A stretch of DNA of 64,000 bases from Chitinophaga solisilvae (GTDB lineage Bacteria; Bacteroidota; Bacteroidia; Chitinophagales; Chitinophagaceae). Shown one piece after another: positions 32,717 through 42,200 of the stretch. Each line of letters begins with the position of its first letter. Position 1 is the stretch's first letter. The stretch covers positions 124,001-188,000 of the forward strand of contig NZ_JAABOK010000008.1 of assembly GCF_009928525.1 (NCBI RefSeq), written 5' to 3'. The notes below the pieces were generated by a model, which did no database searches, was not told the DNA's origin, and worked only from the letters and a program-made list of their open reading frames with translations. Both the position numbers and the translations under genes were made by a program.

Positions 32717-35700
32717 ATGCGAAAAAACTTCAGATGTAAAGTTTATCTGTCGGGGCTCCTGTTATTGCTACTGAGCGCCACCCCATTGCTGGCACAGGTG
32801 ACAACCGCTACCCTGAGCGGTATAGTGAAGGAACCCGGCGGCACGCCGGTTGCCGGAGCATCCGTTACCGTGGAACTAACGGATGCGGGTATACGACAAC
32901 AACTGTCAACCAAAGGCGACGGCAGGTTCACCGTTCCCAACCTGCGCGTCGGAGGCCCTTACCGGGTTACCATCACCTATCTCGGTTACCAGGAATCGGT
33001 AACTGAAAACATCTTTCTGGAGCTGGGGCTGAACAATGCCATAGAGATCCGTCTGCAGGAAAAAACGGTGTCGTTGAACAGCGTTACTGTTTCCGGCAGA
33101 TCTACCGTCTTCGACAATAAAAAGACCGGCGCTTCCGTCAATATCGGCAGCCGTATGCTGAAGGCGCTGCCTACTATCTCCCGTTCTGCAGATGATTACC
33201 TGCGCTTAACACCTTCTGCTTCCATTACCTATAACGGATTATCTTTTGCCGGCCGTAACGGGCAGTATAATAATTTCTCGCTGGATGGCGCCGTATTTAA
33301 TAATCCGTTCGGGCTGGATGCGCCAACACCGGGCGGACAAACCAACTCCCAGCCTATTTCACTGGATGCGATAGATCAGATCCAGGTAAACATTGCCCCC
33401 TATGATGTAACGCAGGCAGGCTTTACCGGCGCAGGTGTCAACACCGTCACCAAATCGGGCAACAACAATATTTCCGGAACAGTGTACGGCTTCTACCGCA
33501 ATCAGGCCATGAGCGGATCACGCGTAGCGGGTAATAAGCTGGTAGTACCCGACCTGCAGCAGCTGCAGGCAGGATTTTCGCTCGGTGGTCCTATTGTAAA
33601 AGACAAGCTCTTTTATTTTGTCAACTTCGAAACAGATCAGCGCAGCGATGAAGCCACCAGCTATGTGGCGCAGAACAGCTCCAATACCGGGCAGACCAAC
33701 ACCTCCCGCGTACTGGAATCAGATCTGCAGCAGGTGAGCCAGATACTGAAGTCCAGATTTGATTATGATACCGGTCCGTGGCAGAAATTTACGCTGAAGC
33801 AAAAAAGCTATAAGTGGCTGTTTAAGTTAGACTGGAACATCAATGCCGGCAACCGGCTTTCCTTTACCTATAACGGCATGGATGCCAGCAAGGAAAAGCC
33901 TGCGCATCCCAGCGCAATCGGCCGCCGTGGCCCGGACTTTACTACCCTGCAGTTCCGGAATTCAGGCTATGAGATGATCAACCGCCTCCACTCCTTCGGC
34001 GCTGAGCTGAAGTCTAATTTCGGCAGCAGTTACGCCAACAAGCTGCGGGTAGTATATACAACGTTCAGGGATAAACGAAATCCGTTCTCTGCACCCTTCC
34101 CGCCTGTTAACATAACCAAAAACGGCGTGCGTTACATCATTGCAGGCAACGAACCGTTTTCTATCAACAACAGGCTGAACCAGGATGCCCTGCAGGTGAC
34201 CAACAACTTCAATATCTTCCTGAAAAAACATACGCTGACGGCCGGCGCGTCCTTCGAATCATTCAAATTCGGCAATTCGTTTAACCTGACAGGCTATGGC
34301 CCTACCCTCTTCAGTGAGGTGGACATCAACGACTTCCTCACCAAGGTACCTAACGGCGGAAATGTGGTATTCGGCTCCTATCCGCTGGATGTGGATGTAG
34401 CTTATGCCCGTAACCGCGCTGCTGCAGGAGAATGGACATGGTACTACCTGACCGTTGCGCAGCTGTCTGCCTACCTGCAGGACGAATGGCAGGTAAATGA
34501 AAAATTCCGGCTTACCTATGGCCTGCGTATGGATGTGCCTTTTTATTCCAACATGCGGTACACCACACCGGATGTTAATACAGACGGCACTTTCAAAGGA
34601 ACGTTTACAGAAGGCAGGCCCACCGTTCCCAACAACGACAACCTGGTGCTGTTTGATCCTGACGGAAAGCCGCTTACCAATGGCGTGGGTAAAGACGTGG
34701 ACAACACGCGGCTGCCTGCCCGGAAACCATTGCTGTCGCCCCGCGTGGGCTTCAACTGGGATGTGAAGGGAGATAAAACCCTGCAGCTGAGAGGTGGTAC
34801 CGGCCTGTTCACCGGCCGCTTCCCGTTTGTATGGATAGGTAACCATATCGGCAATCCGTTCAGCAGCTTCTACAATGTGACAGACAGGAACTTCAAATGG
34901 CCGCAGGTCTGGAGATCCAACCTGGGTGCGGATGTGAAGATACCTTTCGGAACGGTGTTCACGGCTGATGTGTCCTATACCAAAGATGTCAACGCCATGA
35001 TGGTACGCAACTACAAACTGGGTACACCTGCCGGCAAGCTGAATTCAGGCACCGGTGATCAGCGCTCCGTCTATCTCCCGGCCAACCAGGGCGCCAATAA
35101 CGCCTACGTGTTCACCAATACCCGCGAAGGCTATCAGTTTAACCTTTCCCTGCAGGCGCAGCAGACCTTTAAAAACGGGCTGTATGCCATGCTGGGATAC
35201 AATTACCTCATCGCCAAAGACGCCAGCTCCATTTCAGCAGAAATCTCCAGCGATGCCTTTGACCGTAACCCTATTCTCAACAACGCCAATGCAGCCGTAC
35301 TGTCCAACTCCCTGTACGGTAACCGTCACCGTTTCATCGGCGTCATCTCTAAAAAGTGGAGCTACGGAAAAGATAAAATGCTGGGCACCACCGTATCGTT
35401 ATTTGCTTCCGTCAACTCAGGCAATCGCTTTGCATATGTATATGGCGGAGACATCAACAACGACGGCACTTCTACCAACGATCTGCTCTATGTACCCACC
35501 GATGACGAAATAAATAAAATGCAGTTTGCCCCCCTGACAGATATTAACGGGCAGGTACAGGATGCGCCCGCACAAAGGCAGGCACTGATCCGGTTCATCA
35601 GTCAGGATAAATATCTGCGTTCAAGAAGAGGGCAATACACTGAAAAATACGCCGGGGAAAATCCATGGATGAGCCAGGTGGACATGCGTATCCTGCAGGA

Positions 35701-35959
35701 TTTTGTGATAAAGGGAAAGAAGAAAAACCAGACAATACAGGTGAGTCTTGATATCATCAACCTGGGTAATATGCTGAACAGCAACTGGGGTGTGGTGAAG
35801 TATGCCACCACTTCCGGTTATACGCAGCCATTATCAGTTGCGTATAACAACAATGCGCCGGTATATCAGTTTGATCCTTCCCTGCAATCTACTTTTATCA
35901 CCAGCCCCGACCTGCCGTCCAGATGGCAGATACAGGCCGGCTTACGCTACATTTTCTGA
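32717..35959 (+). CDS. Oar-type TonB-dependent outer-membrane receptor
   Basis: 1080 residues. After the signal peptide (LLLLLSATPLLAQ) comes a carboxypeptidase-regulatory-like domain (~30-115, TLSGIVKEPGGTPVAGASVT). A plug domain follows (~120-240, SFAGRNGQYNNFSLDGAVFN then AGVNTVTKSGNNNISG), then a long beta-barrel ending in the aromatic IQAGLRYIF. This is the Oar group, which transports or displays large substrates in the outer membrane with TonB. It resembles the receptor at 39299. It stands alone between the two precursor/S8 pairs; a terminator follows at 35979. Confidence 0.92.
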   Translation: MRKNFRCKVYLSGLLLLLLSATPLLAQVTTATLSGIVKEPGGTPVAGASVTVELTDAGIRQQLSTKGDGRFTVPNLRVGGPYRVTITYLGYQESVTENIFLELGLNNAIEIRLQEKTVSLNSVTVSGRSTVFDNKKTGASVNIGSRMLKALPTISRSADDYLRLTPSASITYNGLSFAGRNGQYNNFSLDGAVFNNPFGLDAPTPGGQTNSQPISLDAIDQIQVNIAPYDVTQAGFTGAGVNTVTKSGNNNISGTVYGFYRNQAMSGSRVAGNKLVVPDLQQLQAGFSLGGPIVKDKLFYFVNFETDQRSDEATSYVAQNSSNTGQTNTSRVLESDLQQVSQILKSRFDYDTGPWQKFTLKQKSYKWLFKLDWNINAGNRLSFTYNGMDASKEKPAHPSAIGRRGPDFTTLQFRNSGYEMINRLHSFGAELKSNFGSSYANKLRVVYTTFRDKRNPFSAPFPPVNITKNGVRYIIAGNEPFSINNRLNQDALQVTNNFNIFLKKHTLTAGASFESFKFGNSFNLTGYGPTLFSEVDINDFLTKVPNGGNVVFGSYPLDVDVAYARNRAAAGEWTWYYLTVAQLSAYLQDEWQVNEKFRLTYGLRMDVPFYSNMRYTTPDVNTDGTFKGTFTEGRPTVPNNDNLVLFDPDGKPLTNGVGKDVDNTRLPARKPLLSPRVGFNWDVKGDKTLQLRGGTGLFTGRFPFVWIGNHIGNPFSSFYNVTDRNFKWPQVWRSNLGADVKIPFGTVFTADVSYTKDVNAMMVRNYKLGTPAGKLNSGTGDQRSVYLPANQGANNAYVFTNTREGYQFNLSLQAQQTFKNGLYAMLGYNYLIAKDASSISAEISSDAFDRNPILNNANAAVLSNSLYGNRHRFIGVISKKWSYGKDKMLGTTVSLFASVNSGNRFAYVYGGDINNDGTSTNDLLYVPTDDEINKMQFAPLTDINGQVQDAPAQRQALIRFISQDKYLRSRRGQYTEKYAGENPWMSQVDMRILQDFVIKGKKKNQTIQVSLDIINLGNMLNSNWGVVKYATTSGYTQPLSVAYNNNAPVYQFDPSLQSTFITSPDLPSRWQIQAGLRYIF

Positions 35960-35978
35960 TCGCCCGCCATATTTCACG

Positions 35979-36010
35979 ACGGCGCTGCTACCTGCGGCGC
36001 CGTTTTTTTT
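35979..36010 (+). terminator. Rho-independent terminator after the Oar receptor
   Basis: ACGGCGC (35979-35985) pairs with GCGCCGT (35997-36003), followed by eight T residues. Confidence 0.9.
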
Positions 36011-36126
36011 ATACCTGTACAGCGCAGGTCATTGCAGCAGCACTGCAATCACTTTCCCTATATTCACATAGCATTGTTATACCCGGGGCCACTATCCATA
36101 TTATTTCACCTTTCATCACCCCTTTT

Positions 36127-37104
36127 ATGAGCAAACAAATTTTATTCACCCTGCTGCTGACGGGCATACTCTTCTCCACTGCCTGCCGGAAAGATATTAA
36201 ATCCGGTACTGCTGCCGATCAGGCAGACCCGCAGACAGCAACAGCCGGCGTTCATCCGTCTGCAGCACATCCGGACGAAGTACTTACTCCCGGCGGCTGG
36301 AGACCTGCCTCAAAAACAGGCAGCATCGGGAGCGGACAATACCTCGACGCCAGCAACGACAGACTGGTAAAACGCAGCACAACAGGTCGCGGAATTCTCA
36401 GCGACTACGGACCCGTAGAAAATAAAGCAGGTCATCTTCCTGATTATCCCACCAATGTAAACATTCCCAAAGACCGTGCACTTCCTTTGGGTTCCGGCTG
36501 GATTACCTATACTTACTGGACTAATCCTTCCGCCACCCCCATTTCCTATTTCAGTACCAGCTGGGTAGTGCCGCCTGCGCCCACTACCAATTCCGGTCAG
36601 ACCATCTTCCTTTTCAACGGGCTGCAGAATGCATCCTATATTTTGCAGCCTGTGCTGCAATGGGGCGTATCAGCAGCCGGCGGCGGTAACTACTGGGCTA
36701 TTGCCAACTGGTATGTTGACGGCGCCAATGGTACCGCCTTATACAGTAATCTGATCCGCGTAAATCCAGGCACCAGCCTGCAGGGCATTATGACGCTCAC
36801 CGGCAGCAGCGGCACGAAGTACAGCTATACGTCCGCATTCGCCGGTTATCCTTCCATCACCCTAACAGTTAACAACGTCGCCAAACTTTACTGGGCAGCT
36901 GAGTCAATGGAAGCCTACAGCGTTGCTACCTGCAACAACTATCCCGCCACCGCCAAAACAAGGTTAAGCAACATCGAACTGAAAGTAGGCGGTGCACAGG
37001 CGCCCCTATCATGGACGGTAGCCAATCCTGTAACCGACTGCGGACAACATTCCACCGTTGTTACGCCGGGAACACCGGGCGGCATCGTAGACATTTATTA
37101 CTAA
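36127..37104 (+). CDS. Lipoprotein resembling G1 (glutamic) peptidases
   Basis: 325 residues from the ATG at 36127; the longer open frame starts inside the terminator. The lipobox ends STAC (Cys20). After a ~120-residue pro-like region comes a beta-sandwich with eqolisin-like segments: YFSTSWVVPP, FLFNGLQN, PVLQWGVS (candidate Gln178) and AAESMEAY (candidate Glu259 or Glu262). In G1 peptidases a Gln-Glu pair is catalytic. The usual second Trp/Glu-rich strand is degenerate here (YWAIANWYVDG). So either an active acid peptidase or a lectin-like derivative. It sits between an Oar receptor and precursor 2. Confidence 0.55.
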   Translation: MSKQILFTLLLTGILFSTACRKDIKSGTAADQADPQTATAGVHPSAAHPDEVLTPGGWRPASKTGSIGSGQYLDASNDRLVKRSTTGRGILSDYGPVENKAGHLPDYPTNVNIPKDRALPLGSGWITYTYWTNPSATPISYFSTSWVVPPAPTTNSGQTIFLFNGLQNASYILQPVLQWGVSAAGGGNYWAIANWYVDGANGTALYSNLIRVNPGTSLQGIMTLTGSSGTKYSYTSAFAGYPSITLTVNNVAKLYWAAESMEAYSVATCNNYPATAKTRLSNIELKVGGAQAPLSWTVANPVTDCGQHSTVVTPGTPGGIVDIYY

Positions 37105-37140
37105 GTTCTTTTTCATAACGGCAGATACCGGGTATACTGC

Positions 37141-37172
37141 AGCCGCCCTCTTTCCAGAGGCGGCTTTTTATT
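37141..37172 (+). terminator. Rho-independent terminator
   Basis: AGCCGCC and GGCGGCT (37159-37165) enclose an inner CTCT/AGAG pair; TTTTTATTTTT follows. Confidence 0.88.
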
Positions 37173-37277
37173 TTTACCGGTTACAGCTGTTCATTATTCA
37201 GAGAAATCATTTAAATTAGAGAGATGATACTTTCTACTTACTGACCCTTTCAACCCACTTATCTCAAAATCACAGTT

Positions 37278-37430
37278 ATGAAAAAGATCACAACGAAAAA
37301 ACTTAAACTCGGAAAAATTAAAATTTCCAATCTGCAGGAGACCCAAAACGTTGTAAAAGGCGGCTTACAATTTGCCACCGCCAATACCTGCTACTTCACC
37401 TGTACAACATCAGGCACGCTGATCTGCTGA
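37278..37430 (+). CDS. RiPP-type precursor peptide 2 (KKLKLGKIKISNL leader, GG site, Thr/Cys core)
   Basis: 50 residues, translated by hand. The leader has KKLKLGKIKISNL, nearly the same as precursor 1, and ends in NVVKGG, a double-glycine cleavage site used by peptidase-containing ABC exporters. The predicted core (LQFATANTCYFTCTTSGTL, then IC) has three Cys and seven Thr/Ser, the composition of a lanthipeptide or other Thr/Cys-modified peptide. No modification or export genes are adjacent. The next gene, 268 bases downstream, is an S8 peptidase lipoprotein. A terminator lies between them. Confidence 0.78.
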   Translation: MKKITTKKLKLGKIKISNLQETQNVVKGGLQFATANTCYFTCTTSGTLIC

Positions 37431-37452
37431 TGTATTCCAACAAAAAGATTAT

Positions 37453-37492
37453 AAAGCCGCATATATCAACTGGTTTATGCGGCTTTCATTTT
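37453..37492 (+). terminator. Terminator after precursor 2
   Basis: AAAGCCGCAT (37453-37462) pairs perfectly with ATGCGGCTTT (37477-37486), followed by CATTTTAAT. The S8 gene at 37699 therefore probably has its own promoter. Confidence 0.82.
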
Positions 37493-37698
37493 AATCCGGC
37501 CACTGAAGTGATATGATAACCCACCCTGTTTATTTTGCAGGGCAACCAACGTGAACGTCTGTACGCCAGTAACCCGACGATATATACAGTGAACCACCAT
37601 CCGACTATCTGACGCGATACTGATAACCCGTGTAAAATTTATTCAACCATTATCTGTCCCATTCATCCCAGCCATTTCTTCACTTAAATAAAAACCAT

Positions 37699-39162
37699 AT
37701 GAAAAGTCGTCTATTGTTAGCCGTCGCCCTTTGCCTGAGCATCATGGGGTGTACTAAAAAAACACAGGATGCTCCTCCTTCTCCTTCTCAGGAAATTGTT
37801 CATCCGGTTGGTCTGAAAGGTCAGAACCAGATTGTGCCCGGTACCGATCAATACCGGCTGCTGGTGAAATTCAAGGCAACATCCATCACGGATGTAGAGA
37901 AAAATAAACCCGTTTTCTCCAATGCACGCGCCACCGCTGATGCCGGTACCTGGGGCAGGTCAGGTAACAATATCTGGTCTTACACCTATGAGCAGGCCAT
38001 TCCCTTCAGCTCCCAGGACAAGGCAGCTATGAAACAGGGAAGAGTAGCCCCGCCGGAACCCGGACAATTCAACCGCTATGCTTTCCGCGGACTGCTCTAC
38101 GTACGGGAAGCCGTTAACATGACACCTAAAGAAGTACTGGATCTCGCAAACGAATTTGAAAAACTGGACATGGTGGAATACGCCGCCATGGAACCGGTAA
38201 CTCCTCCGCCACCACCGGCTACACCCGATTTTACTGCACAGCAGTATTATAAAAATGATGTAGACGGCAGCGGCGTAAATGTACGCGGCATCAATGCCGA
38301 ATATGCCTGGTCTATCGGCGTTACAGGCGCCGGTATCAGGATAGCAGACATCGAATGGGGATACAATAAAAATCATGAAGACCTGGTAACTACTACCTGC
38401 CAGGAAATTTTACCTCCGCCGGACGATCAGTTCAAAGATCATGGTACTGCCGTTGCCGGCATCCTCATGGGTAAGAAAAATACCTTCGGCGTAACTGGTA
38501 TGGTATACGGCGCTGATGCCTGCTACATCATCTCCGAACGCGTACTGGGAAGACCCGGTGGTATCGCGGAAGGACTGAAAAAACTGAGACGCGGCGATGT
38601 ATTCCTGTATGAAATGCAGACCGGCGGCAACGGCGGCCAGTATGTACCTGCAGACTACAACCAGGCTGTATGGGATATCACCAAAACCGCTACCGACTCC
38701 GGTATCGTAGTAGTAGCTGCCGCAGGTAACGGTAACCAGAACCTCGACGATGCCTTCTATAATGCCTACAGGGCACGTGGTGATAACGGCGCTATCATCG
38801 TGGGCGCCGGTACTAAATCAGGCAGAAACAAAGCCAGCTTCTCCACCTATGGTACCCCCGTTCACCTGCAGGGCTGGGGCGACTGGACCGTAACCAGCAC
38901 CGGCTACACCTCCCTGTACAATGGTGGTGCTAACGCTGGCTATACCAAAGATTTCTCCGGCACCTCTTCTGCCACCCCCATCGTGGCCTCTGCTGTTATC
39001 TCTGTACAGTCCTGGTACAAAGCCAGAACAGGCAAGGTACTCGCACCCAGAAAAATCAGATCTGTACTGATCAGCACCGGCACTGCCCAGGGCACCGGCG
39101 GACACATAGGACCACTGCCGAATATTAAAACAGCAATTGAGTGGCTGATAGCAAACCCGTAA
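37699..39162 (+). CDS. Lipoprotein S8 (subtilisin-like) peptidase next to precursor 2
   Basis: 487 residues. The lipobox ends IMGC (Cys18). A propeptide-like region covers ~50-175, then a Pro linker (TPPPPPATP). The protease domain has Asp217 in RIADIEWGYN (a DIE variant instead of the usual DTG), His248 in FKDHGTAVAG, oxyanion Asn344 in AAAGN and Ser423 in SGTSSATPIVAS. All catalytic residues are present. It should act on the outer face of a membrane. Location beside a GG-leader precursor suggests possible peptide maturation or degradation, unproven. A family A hairpin follows. Confidence 0.92.
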   Translation: MKSRLLLAVALCLSIMGCTKKTQDAPPSPSQEIVHPVGLKGQNQIVPGTDQYRLLVKFKATSITDVEKNKPVFSNARATADAGTWGRSGNNIWSYTYEQAIPFSSQDKAAMKQGRVAPPEPGQFNRYAFRGLLYVREAVNMTPKEVLDLANEFEKLDMVEYAAMEPVTPPPPPATPDFTAQQYYKNDVDGSGVNVRGINAEYAWSIGVTGAGIRIADIEWGYNKNHEDLVTTTCQEILPPPDDQFKDHGTAVAGILMGKKNTFGVTGMVYGADACYIISERVLGRPGGIAEGLKKLRRGDVFLYEMQTGGNGGQYVPADYNQAVWDITKTATDSGIVVVAAAGNGNQNLDDAFYNAYRARGDNGAIIVGAGTKSGRNKASFSTYGTPVHLQGWGDWTVTSTGYTSLYNGGANAGYTKDFSGTSSATPIVASAVISVQSWYKARTGKVLAPRKIRSVLISTGTAQGTGGHIGPLPNIKTAIEWLIANP

Positions 39163-39169
39163 AGAAGTA

Positions 39170-39297
39170 ATTACGAATTACGAATTGCGAATTACGAATT
39201 ACGAATGAGGAGCGAAGATGAAAGCGGATAAAGAATTTACTTCTTCGCTTTCATCTTCGCTCCTCATTCGTAATTCGCAATTCGTAATTCGTAATTG
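39170..39297. repeat. Long inverted repeat (family A hairpin) between convergent genes
   Basis: A perfect inner 30-bp stem (39197-39226 with 39246-39275) continues outward as ATTACGA heptamers; the left arm has one unit more than the right. The inner part is GAGGAGCGAAGATGAAAGCG. It separates the S8 peptidase from the convergent Oar-type receptor. Confidence 0.93.
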
Positions 39298-39298
39298 T

Positions 39299-42200
39299 TT
39301 ACAAACTATAACGTATTCCTACCTGCATCTGCCACCTTGATCCCAGCGGATCTATCGAATATGGTTTTCCGGGATCCCTGAACTGATACAGCGGGTAGCC
39401 CTGTGCGCTGCGGCCGGGGATATATGGTTGCAGTCCTATGCTGGCAGTGGAGTTGTAGGTATTGGGAGAAAAATATACCCATCCCCATGTTTTGCTGAGC
39501 AGGTTGGTGAAGTTCATAATATCCACAGTGAGGGTGATAGTATGGCGGTCTTTCAGAGGTTTGCCGGTGAAGAGGTTCAGGTCCTGCGCAAAGTGCAGGT
39601 CAGCATTGATGTTCCAGGGAGTGCGGCCGGTATTGCGTTCTGTGAAATTGCCACGGCGGGAGCTGAGGTAGCTGTTGTCATCGATGAACTGGTCGAAGGC
39701 GTCAGCCTGTTGCCGGGCGGTGCTGATGATGGCGCCGTCTGCCGCATATTTTGTAGTGAAGAAATTGATTGTCTCCCCCCGGGAAGGAATATAGGCCAGT
39801 GATACCTGTTGCGGCGTATTCTGCGGCGTATAGTTCACGAAACCGTAGGTGAACGGGCTACCCGACTGCGCGGAGAAAAACAGGGAGATCACGCTGCGCC
39901 ACCGTGCTGACCAGCTGCGTTCATAGCCTGTCATGGCAATAATACGGTGCCTGATGTCGAAGTTGGAATAAGCCAGGGCAGGATCGTTGGGGTTCAGCGC
40001 CTGGTTGAGCTGCCAGTTGGATTCCATGGAGTTGCGTATACCATTGGAAATATCCTTTGATTTACCGTAGGTGTAGGCGCTCATGAAATGAAAACCATTA
40101 CTGAACTTTCTGCTGATTTTACTGGTAATGCTGTAGCGGAATCCTTTGGACGTATTGGTAAGCATATAGGCATTGGCCAGACGCGGATCAACACTGCCGT
40201 TGTATACGGGCTGTTTCCGCAGATGCTGCGCAGTATCATAGGCGTAATACGTAGGATTATCCTTCAGGTTGATCTGCATAAATTTCACATCCTGGATAGT
40301 TTTGGTAAAGATACCTTCCAGCGTATAGTTAAATCCGTGTGCATCTGTAAAATCCAGTGCCAGACTGCTTCTGAAAACAGATGGCATCTTAAAGTCATTA
40401 TCAATAACGTCTACCTGTGTCTGCCCGGCGTTGGGATTATTAACTATGCGTCCCTGCTGGTATGCAAAGGCAGCGATGCCGTCATACGGGCTGCCGGCCG
40501 GCCGCAGCAGCGGATCGGTACCGGGTTGAAACGGATTCGGCGGAATACCGTTTGTCCGCAGATCGATGGAACCAAAGGTACTGCCGGTATTGTAATAGGC
40601 GTACCCCATCCATGCCAGCGGAATGCGGCCGGTGAATATACCCAGCCCTCCTCTCAGTACCAACGTCCGGCTTTCATTGAGATCCGCCCTGAAACCAATG
40701 CGGGGCGATAGTTGCGGCTGGGATAAATAGCGCTGGTTATACTGGCTCAACGGCGTATAGGCGTAGGTGTTACCAAAGTACTGATCGTGAAAAGCGTCTG
40801 CGCTGCGGCTGCTCAGCGGCGCCTTGTCAGGAATATGCACCCAGTCGATACGCAGGCCGGGGGTAACTTTAAAACGGGGTGACACCCTGATTTCATCCTG
40901 CAAGTAACCACTCATGAAATTAACACGGAACTTCGCCGCCGGATGATGGTACAGGTATTCCCGGCTGTTGTTGAAATAGTTGAAATTGCCCTGGACCCGC
41001 TGCGGGTTGTTGGACAGAAAATCTTCTATGCTCTGATAGGTTACCCTTCCGTTCCAACTGTTAACAAAACCATAGCTGATGTTATAAAACTCGTTATGCG
41101 TACCTATTGTCAGCGTATGCCTGCCCATTCTTACCGTCAGGTTATCCGTCAGCTCAAATGTCCGTTGTTTTAAATTGAAAACAGCCGCCTCCCTGTCTGT
41201 ACCAAAGAAAATGGTGGATCCTGGCGTGCGGCCAACAATCTGCACCTGCGGAAAATCCGTTCTGGCGGAAGGTTCCCGGTAATCGCGGATAGTAGTATAT
41301 CCCAGCAGGAGGTTATTGGACATACGGTTGCTGATCCTTGATTTCAGATCAATAACGGTAGATGATTGTGTATTGACCTGCCGGAAACCGATACTGGAAA
41401 AGCGGAAGTTAAACTGGTCCCTTTCCATATGCAACGCTTCTGAAAATACGGTGTTGTTGCGGATGGCCAGCTGGTGCTGCTCATTGATATTCCAGTCCAG
41501 GCGGTTAAATAATTTCCGGGAGCGCGCGTAGGTGTTATACAGCTGATGTTCTCCGGGATTAAAGTTATACCGGCTTTCCGCATGTTGTGTAATCTTATCT
41601 GCATCTTCCCGGCTGAGAATATTGGCGGAGCCGGGACTTCCGGCTACCTGCTGTACAGGTTCCTGCCTGTCGGTAATTTCTTCATTGGTGAAGAAAAATA
41701 ATTTATTCTTTATAACAGGAAAGCCTATACGAGCACCTGTCTGCATATCGTGGAAAGAAGCCGGCAGGGCTTTACTGCTTTCAGTACCTGTTCTGTCAGG
41801 ACCTGTCAGCGAGGCATTCCGGCCGTAGGCATATATGGAAGCATGTATTTCGTTGGTGCCTGACCGTGTTACTGCGTTGATACTGCCACCAGTGAAATTA
41901 CCGATTTTAATATCAAAGGGAGACAGATATACCTGCATTTCACCGATAGCATCCAGGGATATGGGGTTTGTTCTGGTGGAACTACCGGGCATATTGGAGC
42001 TGCCGGTTTGCCCGCCCAGGGAAGGGCTGAAGCCGATAGCATCGTTATTGACAGCACCGTCCAGGGTAACATTGTTATAGCGGAAGTTGGTGCCTGCAAA
42101 GCTGTTATCTTTTGTGGCCTGTGGTACTATCCTGGTGATGTCTGTCAGGCTGCGGGAAATAGTGGGCATATCCTGTACGGTACGGCGGCTGATCTGTTCA

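Noticed and set aside
35923..36126. Upstream extension of the G1-like lipoprotein gene
   Set aside because: It would start inside the receptor gene and cross its terminator; the ATG at 36127 begins a lipoprotein signal.
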